A stretch of DNA of 64,000 nucleotides, from NCBI RefSeq assembly GCF_009912395.1, contig NZ_WNDO01000009.1, forward strand, positions 1 to 64,000, read 5' to 3'. The position numbers and the translations under genes were made by a program. The notes under the pieces are model-generated. The model searched no databases. It was not told where the DNA came from and saw nothing but the letters and a program-made list of their open reading frames with translations. This document shows, piece after piece, positions 1 through 7,898 of this stretch; position 1 is the stretch's first letter, and each line of letters starts with the position of its first letter. Source of the DNA: Luteibacter sp. (GTDB lineage: Bacteria; Pseudomonadota; Gammaproteobacteria; Xanthomonadales; Rhodanobacteraceae).

Positions 1-595
1 TTTGGTTAGCGGGTCGTAGGTGCTCTAACACCTGCGGCCCGCGCTTCTTACCGCTTACGAGCGATGGATGTTTGCCGACACGTGACATGAAACAGCAAAC
101 AACGCGAGCACGGTAGCAAATTACGTGTGTGCTTGCCTATGGAAGGATTCTCAAAAGTGCCGCGCTTTTTTTCGCGCGATTACACGTTATCGATGACCTG
201 GCCCGCTGCGCGGGGTCGCGCGCAAGCGCGCTCCTACAAGAGGCGGGATGCAATAACCGGATGCATCGCTGTGGGCACCGGCCTGCGCCGGTGCGACGAA
301 GTGCTTCGTCGTTCCGGTGCAGGCCGGAAGCCACCGCCTTGGTTTGCCAGCCATGCGACGACGCTGCATCGGCTTTTACGTAGGTACCGCATTCGCGACA
401 ATCTATCGCATCGCGCTGGGTTCCAGCGTTCGCTGGAACGACGTGGGGCGCGATCGGACGGTGACGATGATCTGGCCCACTGCGCGGGGTCGCGCGCAAG
501 CGCGCTCCTACAAAGGGCGGGATGCGATATCCGGATGCGTCGCCGTGGGCACCGGCCTGCGCCGGTGCGACGGGTGTGGTGTGGCGGAGTGAGTT
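1..595. repeat. Gene-free repeat cluster downstream of argS
   Basis: No credible gene is seen here. The stretch holds at least three families of short palindromes. Two half-REP units ending in GCTCCTACA lie at 216-238 and 490-512. Two copies of a hairpin CACCGGC-CTGC-GCCGGTG lie near 275-295 and 550-570. A hairpin GTTCCAGCG/CGCTGGAAC lies near 415-440, preceded by the sequence CATCGGCTTTTACGTAGG, which is the reverse complement of the linker found in the 148-bp arrays elsewhere in the window. The block is therefore partly an inverted single unit of those arrays. It lies directly at the 3' end of argS and may act in transcription termination or mRNA stability. Bases 1-125 show nothing recognisable. 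Confidence 0.7.
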
Positions 596-2332
596 TTACA
601 TGCGCTCTGGGACGCGGATGCCCAGCAGGTCGAGGGCGTGGGCCAGCACATGGCGGGTCAGTGCTACCAGCGAGAGGCGGGAAGCGCGTACCTCGGCCGA
701 ATCCGCCGCCAGCACCGGGCATTCCGCATAGAAGCGGCTGAAGGCCTGGGCGAGGTCGTAGGCGTAGTCGGCCAGATCGTTCGGTGCGTAGCGACGTGCG
801 GCGGATTGCACGGCTTCGGGGAAGCGCGAGCACAGCAGCACGAGCGTGCGTTCGGCCGGCTCCACGACATCGATGGCGCCCATCGCGAATCCTTCCACCT
901 TGGCCTTCGCCAAGATCGAGGTCACACGCACGCAGGCGTATTGCATGTAGGGGCCGGTGCGACCTTCCGTGGCGACCATGCGCTCGGCGTCGAAGACATA
1001 ACCGGAGGTGCGGTACGTGGAGAGGTCCGCGAACTTCACCGCCGCTACGCCAATGGCGTGGGCCAATTCGTCGCGGTCGGCGCGATCGTCGAGGCGACCG
1101 GCAGCGCGCTCAATGGCTTCGTCGAGCAGTTCGTGCAACTTGGCGACGCCGCCTTCGCGGGTCTTGTACGGCTTGCCATCGCGGCCGTTGACGGTGCCGA
1201 AGCCGACGTGGATCAGTTCGATGCCGTCGGCGTAACCGGCGTGGCGCGCCGCGCGGAACACTTGCTGGAAATGCAGCGCCTGGCGCTGGTCCACCACGTA
1301 GACGATGCGCTGCGGATGCAGGCGGTCGCGACGTTCGAGGATGGTGGCGAGGTCGGTGGTGGCATAGAGCGCGGCGCCATCGGACTTTTCGAGCAGCAGC
1401 GGCGGCATCGGCGAATCGTCGCTTTCTTCGGCGACTTCGACGATAAGCGCGCCTTCGCTACGCTTGGCGACGCCGCGCTGGGCGAGGTCCTCGACCATGC
1501 CCGGGATCAGCGGCTGCACCAGGCTTTCGCCGTTGAGTTCGTCGAAATGCGCGTCGAGCGTGCCGAAGTCCGCCGTCTGCGCATCGAGCGACACCCGACG
1601 GATGGTTTCCCACAGGCGCATGGCATCCGCGTCACCGGACTGGAGACGGGCCGTTGCGGCGCGAGCCACGGCCATGCGTTCGGCATCGGCCTTGCAGTCG
1701 GTGGCCACGCGCGGATAGATCGTTTGCAGGTCGCCCATGTCGAACGGCGGGTTCACCGTCCACTCGCCATCGGCAGCCAACTCGGGCCACTGGCGCGGCA
1801 GCTCGGAAATCAGCATGCCCATCTGCAGGCCCCAGTCGCCCAGGTGCACGTCGCCGATGACGCGATGGCCCTGCGCCAGCAGGATGCGGCGCAGGCTTTC
1901 GCCGAGCACAAGGGAGCGCAGGTGACCGACATGTAGCGGCTTGGCGACATTGGGGCCACCGAAGTCGATGACGATGGTTTCCTGGGCTTCGGTAGCGATG
2001 CCCGCCTGCGGGTCGGCCAACTGGCGGGTGGCCTGCGCGGCGAGCAGCGCCGGCGACAGGCGCATATTGATGAAGCCCGGCCCCGCGATGTCGACGCTCG
2101 CGAATTCCGCATGGGCGCGCAGCAGAGCCGCCACGGCGTCGGCGATCGCGCGCGGCGGGCGCTTCGCCGCACCGGCCAGGGCCATCGCGGCATTGCATTG
2201 CAGGTCGGCCAGGTCCGGTCGCTGCGCCGGCACGGCTCGCACCCCTCGGCCTTCCAGGCCAACGGCCTCGAAAGCGGCGACGAGCAGGTGCTCGACATGG
2301 GCGGCAAGGGTGTCGCTGGACCGGATCTGCAT
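596..2332 (-). CDS. argS: Arginyl-tRNA synthetase
   Basis: Class I aminoacyl-tRNA synthetase that charges tRNA-Arg with arginine in the cytoplasm. The 578-residue length fits bacterial ArgS. An N-terminal additional domain (about residues 1-110) is followed by the HIGH-type motif HVGH at about 134-137 in the stretch KPLHVGHLRS. Further on is NGRDGKPYKTREGG in the position of the KMSK-like loop. The C-terminal DALR anticodon-binding domain has the typical run MQYACVRVTSIL. I chose the ATG that gives MQIRSSDTLAAHVEHLL because it has an AGGGAGA ribosome site just upstream. The reading frame stays open further 5', but that extension does not resemble ArgS. The gene is divergent from the TetR gene, with about 160 bp between the starts. 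Confidence 0.96.
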   Translation of the reverse strand: MQIRSSDTLAAHVEHLLVAAFEAVGLEGRGVRAVPAQRPDLADLQCNAAMALAGAAKRPPRAIADAVAALLRAHAEFASVDIAGPGFINMRLSPALLAAQATRQLADPQAGIATEAQETIVIDFGGPNVAKPLHVGHLRSLVLGESLRRILLAQGHRVIGDVHLGDWGLQMGMLISELPRQWPELAADGEWTVNPPFDMGDLQTIYPRVATDCKADAERMAVARAATARLQSGDADAMRLWETIRRVSLDAQTADFGTLDAHFDELNGESLVQPLIPGMVEDLAQRGVAKRSEGALIVEVAEESDDSPMPPLLLEKSDGAALYATTDLATILERRDRLHPQRIVYVVDQRQALHFQQVFRAARHAGYADGIELIHVGFGTVNGRDGKPYKTREGGVAKLHELLDEAIERAAGRLDDRADRDELAHAIGVAAVKFADLSTYRTSGYVFDAERMVATEGRTGPYMQYACVRVTSILAKAKVEGFAMGAIDVVEPAERTLVLLCSRFPEAVQSAARRYAPNDLADYAYDLAQAFSRFYAECPVLAADSAEVRASRLSLVALTRHVLAHALDLLGIRVPERM

Positions 2333-2461
2333 GGGTTCTCCCTGGATAGTCAAAACCGCCGTAACGACGGCGACCCGGGGATCATAGGGAAAACCTCTCA
2401 CTCCATGAAGATCGATACGTTTTATGCAGGTCTGGCAATCGCCGCACCCCACCCCCATAAT

Positions 2462-2475
2462 TGAGTGGACACTCA
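2462..2475. promoter_or_regulatory. Perfect palindrome, probable TetR operator
   Basis: TGAGTG-GA-CACTCA is a perfect inverted repeat with a two-base centre, about 18 bp upstream of the proposed GTG start of the TetR-type regulator. Palindromes of this shape and position are typical autoregulatory operators of the TetR family. The TetR-operator link is inferred from position only. Confidence 0.5.
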
Positions 2476-2492
2476 CTTTACTGAGCCCTTCC

Positions 2493-3062
2493 GTGGCCCG
2501 CCCCCTCAGCCCCGAAAAACGCCTGGCCCTGCTCCAGTCCGCGGTGAACGCCGTGGCGGATCTGGGCGTGCTCGCCAGCACGGCAAGCATCGCGCGCGGC
2601 GCCGGCGTGGCCGAGGGCACGCTGTTCACGTATTTCGAGACCAAGGAAAACCTGCTCCAGGCGCTATACCTGCACCTGAAGCAAGGGCTCGCGGACACGA
2701 TGACGCCCGACTATCCGCGCGAGGCGGATTACCAGGAACGCGCCCGGCACGTGTTCCAGCGCTACGTCGATTGGGGCCTGTCGCACGGCACGGAACGCAC
2801 CGCGCTTGCCCGGCTTACGGCCTCGGGATTGATCCTCGAAGCGACCCGCCTCCAAGGGATGGAAGCCTTCGCGGACGTCGCGGGCATGATCCAACAGGCC
2901 ATCGACGACGGCGTGTTCATCGACGCGCCTCTGGGCCTGCTTTCCTCGGTAATCGAGGACATCGCCGGCCGCACCATCGAATACGTCGAGCGCTTCCCCG
3001 CCGAGGCCGAGCGCCATCGCGAGCTGGGTTTCCGCATGGTCTGGGCGGCGGTAAAAGCCTGA
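2493..3062 (+). CDS. TetR/AcrR family transcriptional regulator
   Basis: One-component DNA-binding repressor of about 189 residues. The N-terminal helix-turn-helix is clear: the stretch ASTASIARGAGVAEGTLFTYF is followed by ETKENLLQALY, the classic TetR signature, where the recognition helix ends in a G-T-L-F/Y-x-Y/H-F run. The C-terminal ligand-binding domain is divergent and gives no ligand. The frame is open to an upstream ATG at 2424. The GTG giving VARPLSPEKR is preferred because the HTH then starts at the usual distance and the palindrome at 2462-2475 stays upstream of the coding region. It is divergent from argS and followed by an unrelated-looking cupredoxin gene, so the regulated gene cannot be named. 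Confidence 0.85.
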   Translation: MARPLSPEKRLALLQSAVNAVADLGVLASTASIARGAGVAEGTLFTYFETKENLLQALYLHLKQGLADTMTPDYPREADYQERARHVFQRYVDWGLSHGTERTALARLTASGLILEATRLQGMEAFADVAGMIQQAIDDGVFIDAPLGLLSSVIEDIAGRTIEYVERFPAEAERHRELGFRMVWAAVKA

Positions 3063-3179
3063 CACCACTCCGTGCATGCTTGAAACAGCGGGCCTGATTC
3101 CATCAAGACCGGCACGCTGTACCCGGCTAGATTCGCCCCCGGCTGGTTCCACCATATTGCAGTGATTGCTGGGGGTCAC

Positions 3180-3851
3180 ATGTTCGTTCGGCGTTTGGGA
3201 CAGGCGATGGCCTGGGGCGTGGTGGGCATGGGTGCCCAGGCGGCGATGGCCGCCGTGCCGCATGCCGAGGGCGGCGATATCGCCGGCCATGTGGTGCTGG
3301 TGCCCAATCCGGGCCAGAGCGTCGCGCCGGGCGAGTTGGTCGACACCGTCGTTTACTTCGTACCCAAGGCCGGCATCCCGCATGTGAAGCCCGGCACCTA
3401 TAACGTCAACTCGGTCGACATGGATTTCCGCCCCGGTGCCATGGCGGTGCCGGCGGGCAGCAAGATCACCTTCGCCAACCTCGACCAGGTGCTGCACAAC
3501 GTCTATTCGTCCACACCCGGCTCGGTGTTCGACTACCAGTTCCAGAAGGTCGGCGACGTGGTCGAGCGGCGCTTCACCACGCCGGGTACGGTGCTGGTGA
3601 GCTGCAACGTGCACCATTTCATGGAATTCGACCTGCTCGTGCTGCCCACGCCTTACGTGGCCTCGGTGGCGGCCGATGGCAGTTTCACGATGCATCACGT
3701 GCCCGCCGGCGCAGGCACGCTTTACTTCTGGAATCCACGCGCCGTGCTCAAGAGCCAGGTGGTGGCGGCGCCCGCGCATGACATCACGCAACGACTCGTC
3801 GCGATCAAGCCCCGCGTGACCACCGAACTTCACCTGGGAGAGCAGCCGTGA
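3180..3851 (+). CDS. Periplasmic cupredoxin-domain protein (methylamine utilisation-like)
   Basis: Secreted copper-binding-type protein of about 223 residues. The N-terminus MFVRRLGQAMAWGVVGMGAQAAMA is a good Sec signal peptide ending near AMA. The cupredoxin fold is suggested by a His in VLHNVYSS and by the motif SCNVHHFMEF, which supplies the Cys, His and Met expected of a type-1 copper site. Such proteins are often annotated as methylamine-utilisation proteins, but no mau genes are nearby, so that role is not supported. The start was chosen for its GGGGGT ribosome site. The stop overlaps the GTG start of the next gene by four bases (GTGA), so the two are translationally coupled and probably work together in the envelope. 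Confidence 0.82.
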   Translation: MFVRRLGQAMAWGVVGMGAQAAMAAVPHAEGGDIAGHVVLVPNPGQSVAPGELVDTVVYFVPKAGIPHVKPGTYNVNSVDMDFRPGAMAVPAGSKITFANLDQVLHNVYSSTPGSVFDYQFQKVGDVVERRFTTPGTVLVSCNVHHFMEFDLLVLPTPYVASVAADGSFTMHHVPAGAGTLYFWNPRAVLKSQVVAAPAHDITQRLVAIKPRVTTELHLGEQP

Positions 3852-4906
3852 AGCCTTCAACCGCCGCGTTGTTCAAGGGTTCGATCCTGATCGTCGCCTG
3901 CATGGTGCTCGCCGCGGCGGGCGTGGGCTGGACGGCGGACCATGCAGCACGCGCACGGGCACGCTTCGGCCTCAAGGCATCCAGTGAAGTGGTGCGGGAC
4001 TTCTCGGAGCAATCGTGGGAGCTGCTGGACCTGCGCGGCCAACTGCTGGCAAACGATCAGGCCTTCGTCGATTACGTCAGCCAGTCGCTGGTGCCCGACG
4101 CCAAGCTCGGCGGCAGCGTGGACAAGTTGTCGATCAGTCGCCTGCTCACCGATCGCCGCCAGGGTGACGACATCCTCGCGCTGCTCGATCCGGAAGGCAT
4201 GGAGGTGACCTCCGTAGGCGTCATCGGCAAGACAGCCGACGCGGTCCAGCACGATCCGCTCGTCGTCGCCGCGATCAGCCAGGGCAAGGTGATTCGGGGC
4301 ATCTGGCTGGACAATGGCCGTATGTCCTGGGTGGTGATCCATCCGCTCATGCGTGGCCGCACGCCGCAGGGTTACCTGCTGACCGTGTCGCAGGTGACCG
4401 ACACGTCGCTGACCAAGCTAGCCCGACTCGCACGTGGCGATGTCGCACTGGTCTCCGACATCGCGCCACGCACGCCGCTGTTCTACGCCAATGGTCTGGA
4501 CGCTCGCTACGTCAATCTCGTCGGCAAGGCACGTGGCCGCCTGCTCGACATCAAGACGACGAACGGCCGTCCGGTGATCCTGCGCGACGAAAGCCTCGTG
4601 CTCCACGCATGGGTCACGCCCATCAATGCAGGCCAGGGACAGGCCGCATGGGTGGTGATGGATCCGCGCGCCAAGCTCGGACGAACCGTGGACGCCGAGA
4701 CTTATCGCATTCTCTACGGCATCGCGGCGTTCGGTCTGTTCGGACTGCTCTGCGTCGTCTTTCAGTGGCATCGCACATGGCGACCGCTTGACCAGCTGAC
4801 CGATGCCTTCGATCGTGGCCGGGGCGACATCGGCCGGGTACGCGGCGGCCCGCTGATGCGTGATGTGCGCGACCGCCTGGACCTGGCGAGCCGAAACCGC
4901 CGCTGA
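3848..4906 (+). CDS. Membrane protein with periplasmic Cache-like sensor domain, no output domain
   Basis: A 352-residue inner-membrane protein. Transmembrane helix 1 is at about 10-30 (ILIVACMVLAAAGVGW). A periplasmic region of about 250 residues resembles a double-Cache sensor, with typical phrases such as LALLDPEGMEVTSVG and SWVVIHPLM. Helix 2 is at about 285-305 (LYGIAAFGLFGLLCVVF). Only about 45 cytoplasmic residues follow. Cache domains normally feed a GGDEF, EAL, histidine-kinase or chemoreceptor module, and none is present here. The stop is followed at once by a convergent gene, so a lost output domain is not visible downstream. Coupling to the upstream cupredoxin gene suggests a two-part periplasmic sensing or copper/redox unit; this is inference. 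Confidence 0.7.
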   Translation: MKPSTAALFKGSILIVACMVLAAAGVGWTADHAARARARFGLKASSEVVRDFSEQSWELLDLRGQLLANDQAFVDYVSQSLVPDAKLGGSVDKLSISRLLTDRRQGDDILALLDPEGMEVTSVGVIGKTADAVQHDPLVVAAISQGKVIRGIWLDNGRMSWVVIHPLMRGRTPQGYLLTVSQVTDTSLTKLARLARGDVALVSDIAPRTPLFYANGLDARYVNLVGKARGRLLDIKTTNGRPVILRDESLVLHAWVTPINAGQGQAAWVVMDPRAKLGRTVDAETYRILYGIAAFGLFGLLCVVFQWHRTWRPLDQLTDAFDRGRGDIGRVRGGPLMRDVRDRLDLASRNRR

Positions 4907-4916
4907 CGCGCGTCAG
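4903..4916. terminator. Palindrome containing both convergent stop codons
   Basis: CTGACGCGCGTCAG is a perfect 14-base palindrome. The TGA of the Cache protein gene lies in its left arm and the TGA of the convergent Lrp gene in its right arm. The genes are separated by only six bases. It may act as a small bidirectional hairpin, but there is no T-run, so termination is uncertain. Confidence 0.35.
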
Positions 4917-5368
4917 CCCAGTGGCAACGGACGCGGCGGCACAACTTCCTTCATCACCAGCGTCGAGGTCAGGCGCAACACGCCGGGCAGCGTCGCCAGG
5001 CGACGATCCCACAGTGCCTGGAACGACGGCAGGTCGTGGGTGACCACATGCATCAAATAGTCCGGCTCGCCGAACAGCCGCTGCGCATGGACCACCTCGT
5101 CCACCTCGACCAGGGCTTCCTCGAAGGCACGCACGGTGCCTTCGCTCGTTTCCTTCAAGGTAACGAAGATCACCGCATAGAAACGAAGGCCCACGGCCAC
5201 CGGATCCAGGTCGGCGCGGTAGCCACGGATCACGCCGTCGTCTTCCAGCGCCCGCAGGCGCCGATGGCACGGCGACAGGCTCAAGCCGACCCGTTCGGCC
5301 AGTTCGGTGACCGTCAGCCGGCCGTCCGATTGAAGCTCCGAAAGAATCTTCCTGTCGAACTTATCCAT
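4913..5368 (-). CDS. Lrp/AsnC family transcriptional regulator
   Basis: Feast/famine-type regulator of 151 residues, the usual family length. The N-terminal winged helix-turn-helix runs from DRKILSELQSDGRLTVTELAE to LSLSPCHRRLRALEDDGVI. The C-terminal RAM effector-binding domain includes GEPDYLMHVVTHDLPSFQALW. The start at MDKFDRKIL has a GGGGAGG ribosome site. The gene is divergent from a LysE-type exporter across about 150 bp, a standard arrangement in which the Lrp protein senses an amino acid and activates its exporter. The effector is unknown. Confidence 0.9.
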   Translation of the reverse strand: MDKFDRKILSELQSDGRLTVTELAERVGLSLSPCHRRLRALEDDGVIRGYRADLDPVAVGLRFYAVIFVTLKETSEGTVRAFEEALVEVDEVVHAQRLFGEPDYLMHVVTHDLPSFQALWDRRLATLPGVLRLTSTLVMKEVVPPRPLPLG

Positions 5369-5519
5369 GCGCAAGAACCTCCCCGAACTGGGCGGATTGG
5401 CTATCAATAATAGGTAAATACTACCCGGCGCGGCGGCATAAGCTAGTCCTCACGAACCGGAGGTACGCCACCTCCAGCGCCCCTCCACCGGCCCCGGCCG
5501 ACAGCCCCTGGCATCCCTC

Positions 5520-6143
5520 ATGACGACCACCGCACTCATGGCCTTCTGGGCCGTGGCGATCCTTCTCATCCTCACGCCGGGCGCCGACTGGGCCTACGCC
5601 ATCGCGGCGGGCATTCGCGGGCGCGGCATCATGATGTCCGTGACCGGCCTGGTGCTGGGCCACCTCACCATGATGACCGTCGTAGCCATCGGTGCCGGCG
5701 CGATGCTCACCGCGCATCCCTCGACCATGGCCGCCATCACCTATGCCGGCGCGTTCTATCTCATGGTGATCGGCGTAAAGATCGCCCGGCATCCGCCCGT
5801 CCCCGCCGCCGAAGACGACACAAGCGAAACGACGGCCGGCCGCTGGATCGTCGGGGGCTGGGGCGTCAGCGCGCTCAACCCCAAGGTCTTTCTGCTTTTC
5901 CTCGCCCTGCTCCCGCAGTTCGTCACCCCCGGCAGCCGACTCGGCCCAGGCATGCAAATGATGGTGCTGGGGCTGTTGGAGGTGGCGACCTGCATGGTCG
6001 TCTATATCGCAGTGGGCTACGGCGCGAAGGCGATCCTCGGTTCACGCCCTGCGGCCGCGCGACGGATCGGAAGAGTGTCGGGGGTGTTGATGGTGATGAT
6101 CGGGGTGATGCTGGTCGCACACCAGACGGGGCATATGGGCTGA
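5520..6143 (+). CDS. LysE/RhtB family amino-acid exporter
   Basis: Inner-membrane efflux protein of 207 residues with about six hydrophobic helices. The family signature near the N-terminus is LLILTPGADWAYAIAAGIRGR, and the mid-protein stretch GVSALNPKVFLLFLALLPQFV is also typical. It probably exports an amino acid or a derivative. The divergent Lrp/AsnC gene is the obvious regulator. The intergenic region has the AT-rich run AATAATAGGTAAATACTA next to the regulator start, a plausible Lrp site. Substrate cannot be predicted from sequence. Confidence 0.88.
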   Translation: MTTTALMAFWAVAILLILTPGADWAYAIAAGIRGRGIMMSVTGLVLGHLTMMTVVAIGAGAMLTAHPSTMAAITYAGAFYLMVIGVKIARHPPVPAAEDDTSETTAGRWIVGGWGVSALNPKVFLLFLALLPQFVTPGSRLGPGMQMMVLGLLEVATCMVVYIAVGYGAKAILGSRPAAARRIGRVSGVLMVMIGVMLVAHQTGHMG

Positions 6144-6199
6144 CGGAAGCCCTGGCTCAACGCCCCTCCAGCGGCTTGACTTGGAGGTCTCAGAGGCGC

Positions 6200-6256
6200 A
6201 TAAGGTCTAATAATCTACCCCTTAAACCACTTAAGGGCCATTTTATGAGACCTTAT
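6200..6256. promoter_or_regulatory. Nested inverted repeats, probable HipB operator region
   Basis: ATAAGGTCT at 6200-6208 and AGACCTTAT at 6248-6256 form a perfect inverted pair 39 bases apart. Inside lies CCCTTAA-(5 nt)-TTAAGGG at 6219-6237. The outer right arm ends two bases before the ATG of the antitoxin gene. This fits autorepression by the HTH antitoxin, perhaps with looping between two half-operators; that is inferred by analogy with hipBA systems. Confidence 0.5.
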
Positions 6257-6258
6257 TT

Positions 6259-6588
6259 ATGCGCACCGCCGTGACGGACATCCTCCCTCCCCGGGTACGA
6301 CGCGCCCTTGCCAAGCTCGGCAAGGACCTCAAGGACGCCCGGCGCAAACGCAGCCTGACCGTGGACATGATGACCGAGCGCGTCGGCGTGTCCAAGGCAA
6401 CCTATCTCAAGGTCGAAAAGGGCGATCCCAGCGTGTCGATGGGCGTCTATGCGATGACGCTGTTCACCCTGGGGTTTTCCGGCGCCCTGGCGGAAATCGC
6501 CGATAGCCGAAACGATGACACCGGGTTATTGATGGACAGTAGTCGCTTGCCGCAGCGAGTACGCACCAAGAAAGCGACGTCGCTATGA
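6259..6588 (+). CDS. hipB: HipB-like antitoxin, XRE-type HTH
   Basis: DNA-binding antitoxin of 109 residues. The helix-turn-helix is in the first half: LGKDLKDARRKRSLTVDMM, then TERVGVSKATYLKVEKGD with the XRE recognition-helix pattern. It is expected to bind and neutralise the downstream HipA kinase and to repress the operon. The stop and the start of hipA overlap (ATGA). Only a weak GAGA precedes the ATG, and the ATG abuts the operator repeat, so translation from a very short or leaderless mRNA is possible. Confidence 0.85.
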   Translation: MRTAVTDILPPRVRRALAKLGKDLKDARRKRSLTVDMMTERVGVSKATYLKVEKGDPSVSMGVYAMTLFTLGFSGALAEIADSRNDDTGLLMDSSRLPQRVRTKKATSL

Positions 6589-7871
6589 AACGCGTACTCG
6601 ACGTATTCCTTGGTGAAAGCAGGCGCCAGGTCGGCACGCTCAGATTCGAGGCCCAAGGCGCACGCCAGAGCGCAGGCTTCGAATATCACCCCGACTGGCT
6701 GGCGGCCGACGATCGCTTCGCGCTGGAACCCGGGCTACCTCTCGTCGCAGGCATGCAATATCACCAGCAAGCGCGTGATGGTTCGCTGTTCCATGGAGCG
6801 ATCGCGGATACCGAACCCGATGGCTGGGGGCGCAAGGTCATCCTTCGCGACCATGCCAAACAACGCCAACAAGCCCGTCAGGGCGGTGAAGCCGTTGAAA
6901 CGCGCGCACTGAACCACCTGGATTTTCTTCTCGCCGTCGATGATGACAGTCGCATCGGAGCACTGCGCTTTCGTGACGAAGAAGGCCGATTCCAACGGGC
7001 AGCGGAACCTGAGCGACGCACTACCCCGCCCCTGGTCGAACTAGGCCTGCTGCTTTCCGCATCGAAAGCGGTAGAACTACATACCGAAACCGAACACGAT
7101 CTGGCCTATCTGCGAGGCCGAGGCACGACCCTGGGCGGCCTGCGACCGAAGTGCACCGTAATCGATGAGCAAAGGCACCTGTCCATCGGCAAGTTTCCGA
7201 GCGTGCAGGACGACAGAGCGGTCACCAAGGGTGAGGTACTGGCACTGCTGCTGGCACGAAACAGCGGCATCGATGCGGCTCAAGCAAGCCTCGTGGATAG
7301 CGATGGCAGCCCAGTCGCCCTGATACGCCGATTCGATCGCCCGGACGACGGCGGTCGTCTCATGTACATTTCCGCCGCGACCATGCTCGGCGTAGATACC
7401 GGCGATGGCAGCGAGCATAGCTATACCGAAATCGTCGATGCCCTGCGACAGTACGGTGCACGCGCGCAGAGCGACATCGAGGAACTATGGCGCCGCATCG
7501 CCTTCTCCATCCTCATCACCAATGTGGATGATCATCTGCACAACCATGGATTCCTGCATCACCAACGGGGACAGTGGGTATTGGCACCGGCTTTCGATGT
7601 GAATCCATTCCCTGAACGTGCACGCGAACTCAAGACCTGGATATCGGAAGATACCGGTCCTGAAGCGTCCATCGATGCATTGATGTCGGCTGCTTCCTAC
7701 TTCCGGATCGATCGGAACACCGCCGTGAGAATCCTTTCCGAGGTGGAGCAGGCAACCGGCCGATGGCGCGACGTCGGCCGTACCATCGGCATGAATCCCC
7801 GTGAACTCGATCAGTTCGCCGATGCGTTCGAGCACCACGAACGCGAACGAGTGCGCAGCATCATCCGCTGA
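6585..7871 (+). CDS. hipA: HipA-family serine/threonine kinase toxin
   Basis: Type II toxin of the HipA kinase family (E. coli HipA phosphorylates glutamyl-tRNA synthetase and induces persistence). At 428 residues it is close to full length (about 440). Seen features are the N-terminal subdomain with FHGAIADTEPDGWGRK, the substrate loop GGLRPKCTV with SIGKFPS, the catalytic segment N-V-D-D-H starting at Asn313, and the metal-binding AFDVNPFP with Asp338. All key kinase elements look intact, so the toxin is probably active. It is translationally coupled to hipB. The next gene, yicC, is convergent. Confidence 0.9.
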   Translation: MKRVLDVFLGESRRQVGTLRFEAQGARQSAGFEYHPDWLAADDRFALEPGLPLVAGMQYHQQARDGSLFHGAIADTEPDGWGRKVILRDHAKQRQQARQGGEAVETRALNHLDFLLAVDDDSRIGALRFRDEEGRFQRAAEPERRTTPPLVELGLLLSASKAVELHTETEHDLAYLRGRGTTLGGLRPKCTVIDEQRHLSIGKFPSVQDDRAVTKGEVLALLLARNSGIDAAQASLVDSDGSPVALIRRFDRPDDGGRLMYISAATMLGVDTGDGSEHSYTEIVDALRQYGARAQSDIEELWRRIAFSILITNVDDHLHNHGFLHHQRGQWVLAPAFDVNPFPERARELKTWISEDTGPEASIDALMSAASYFRIDRNTAVRILSEVEQATGRWRDVGRTIGMNPRELDQFADAFEHHERERVRSIIR

Positions 7872-7898
7872 CTACCGCCAGCGGACTGGAAGCGAACA

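Noticed and set aside
127-741. Open frames in the first 740 bases on both strands
   Set aside because: They run through REP-like palindromes and the antisense of argS and match no protein pattern.
3180-3851. Methylamine utilisation gene (mau)
   Set aside because: Only the cupredoxin domain is shared; no methylamine dehydrogenase genes are near.
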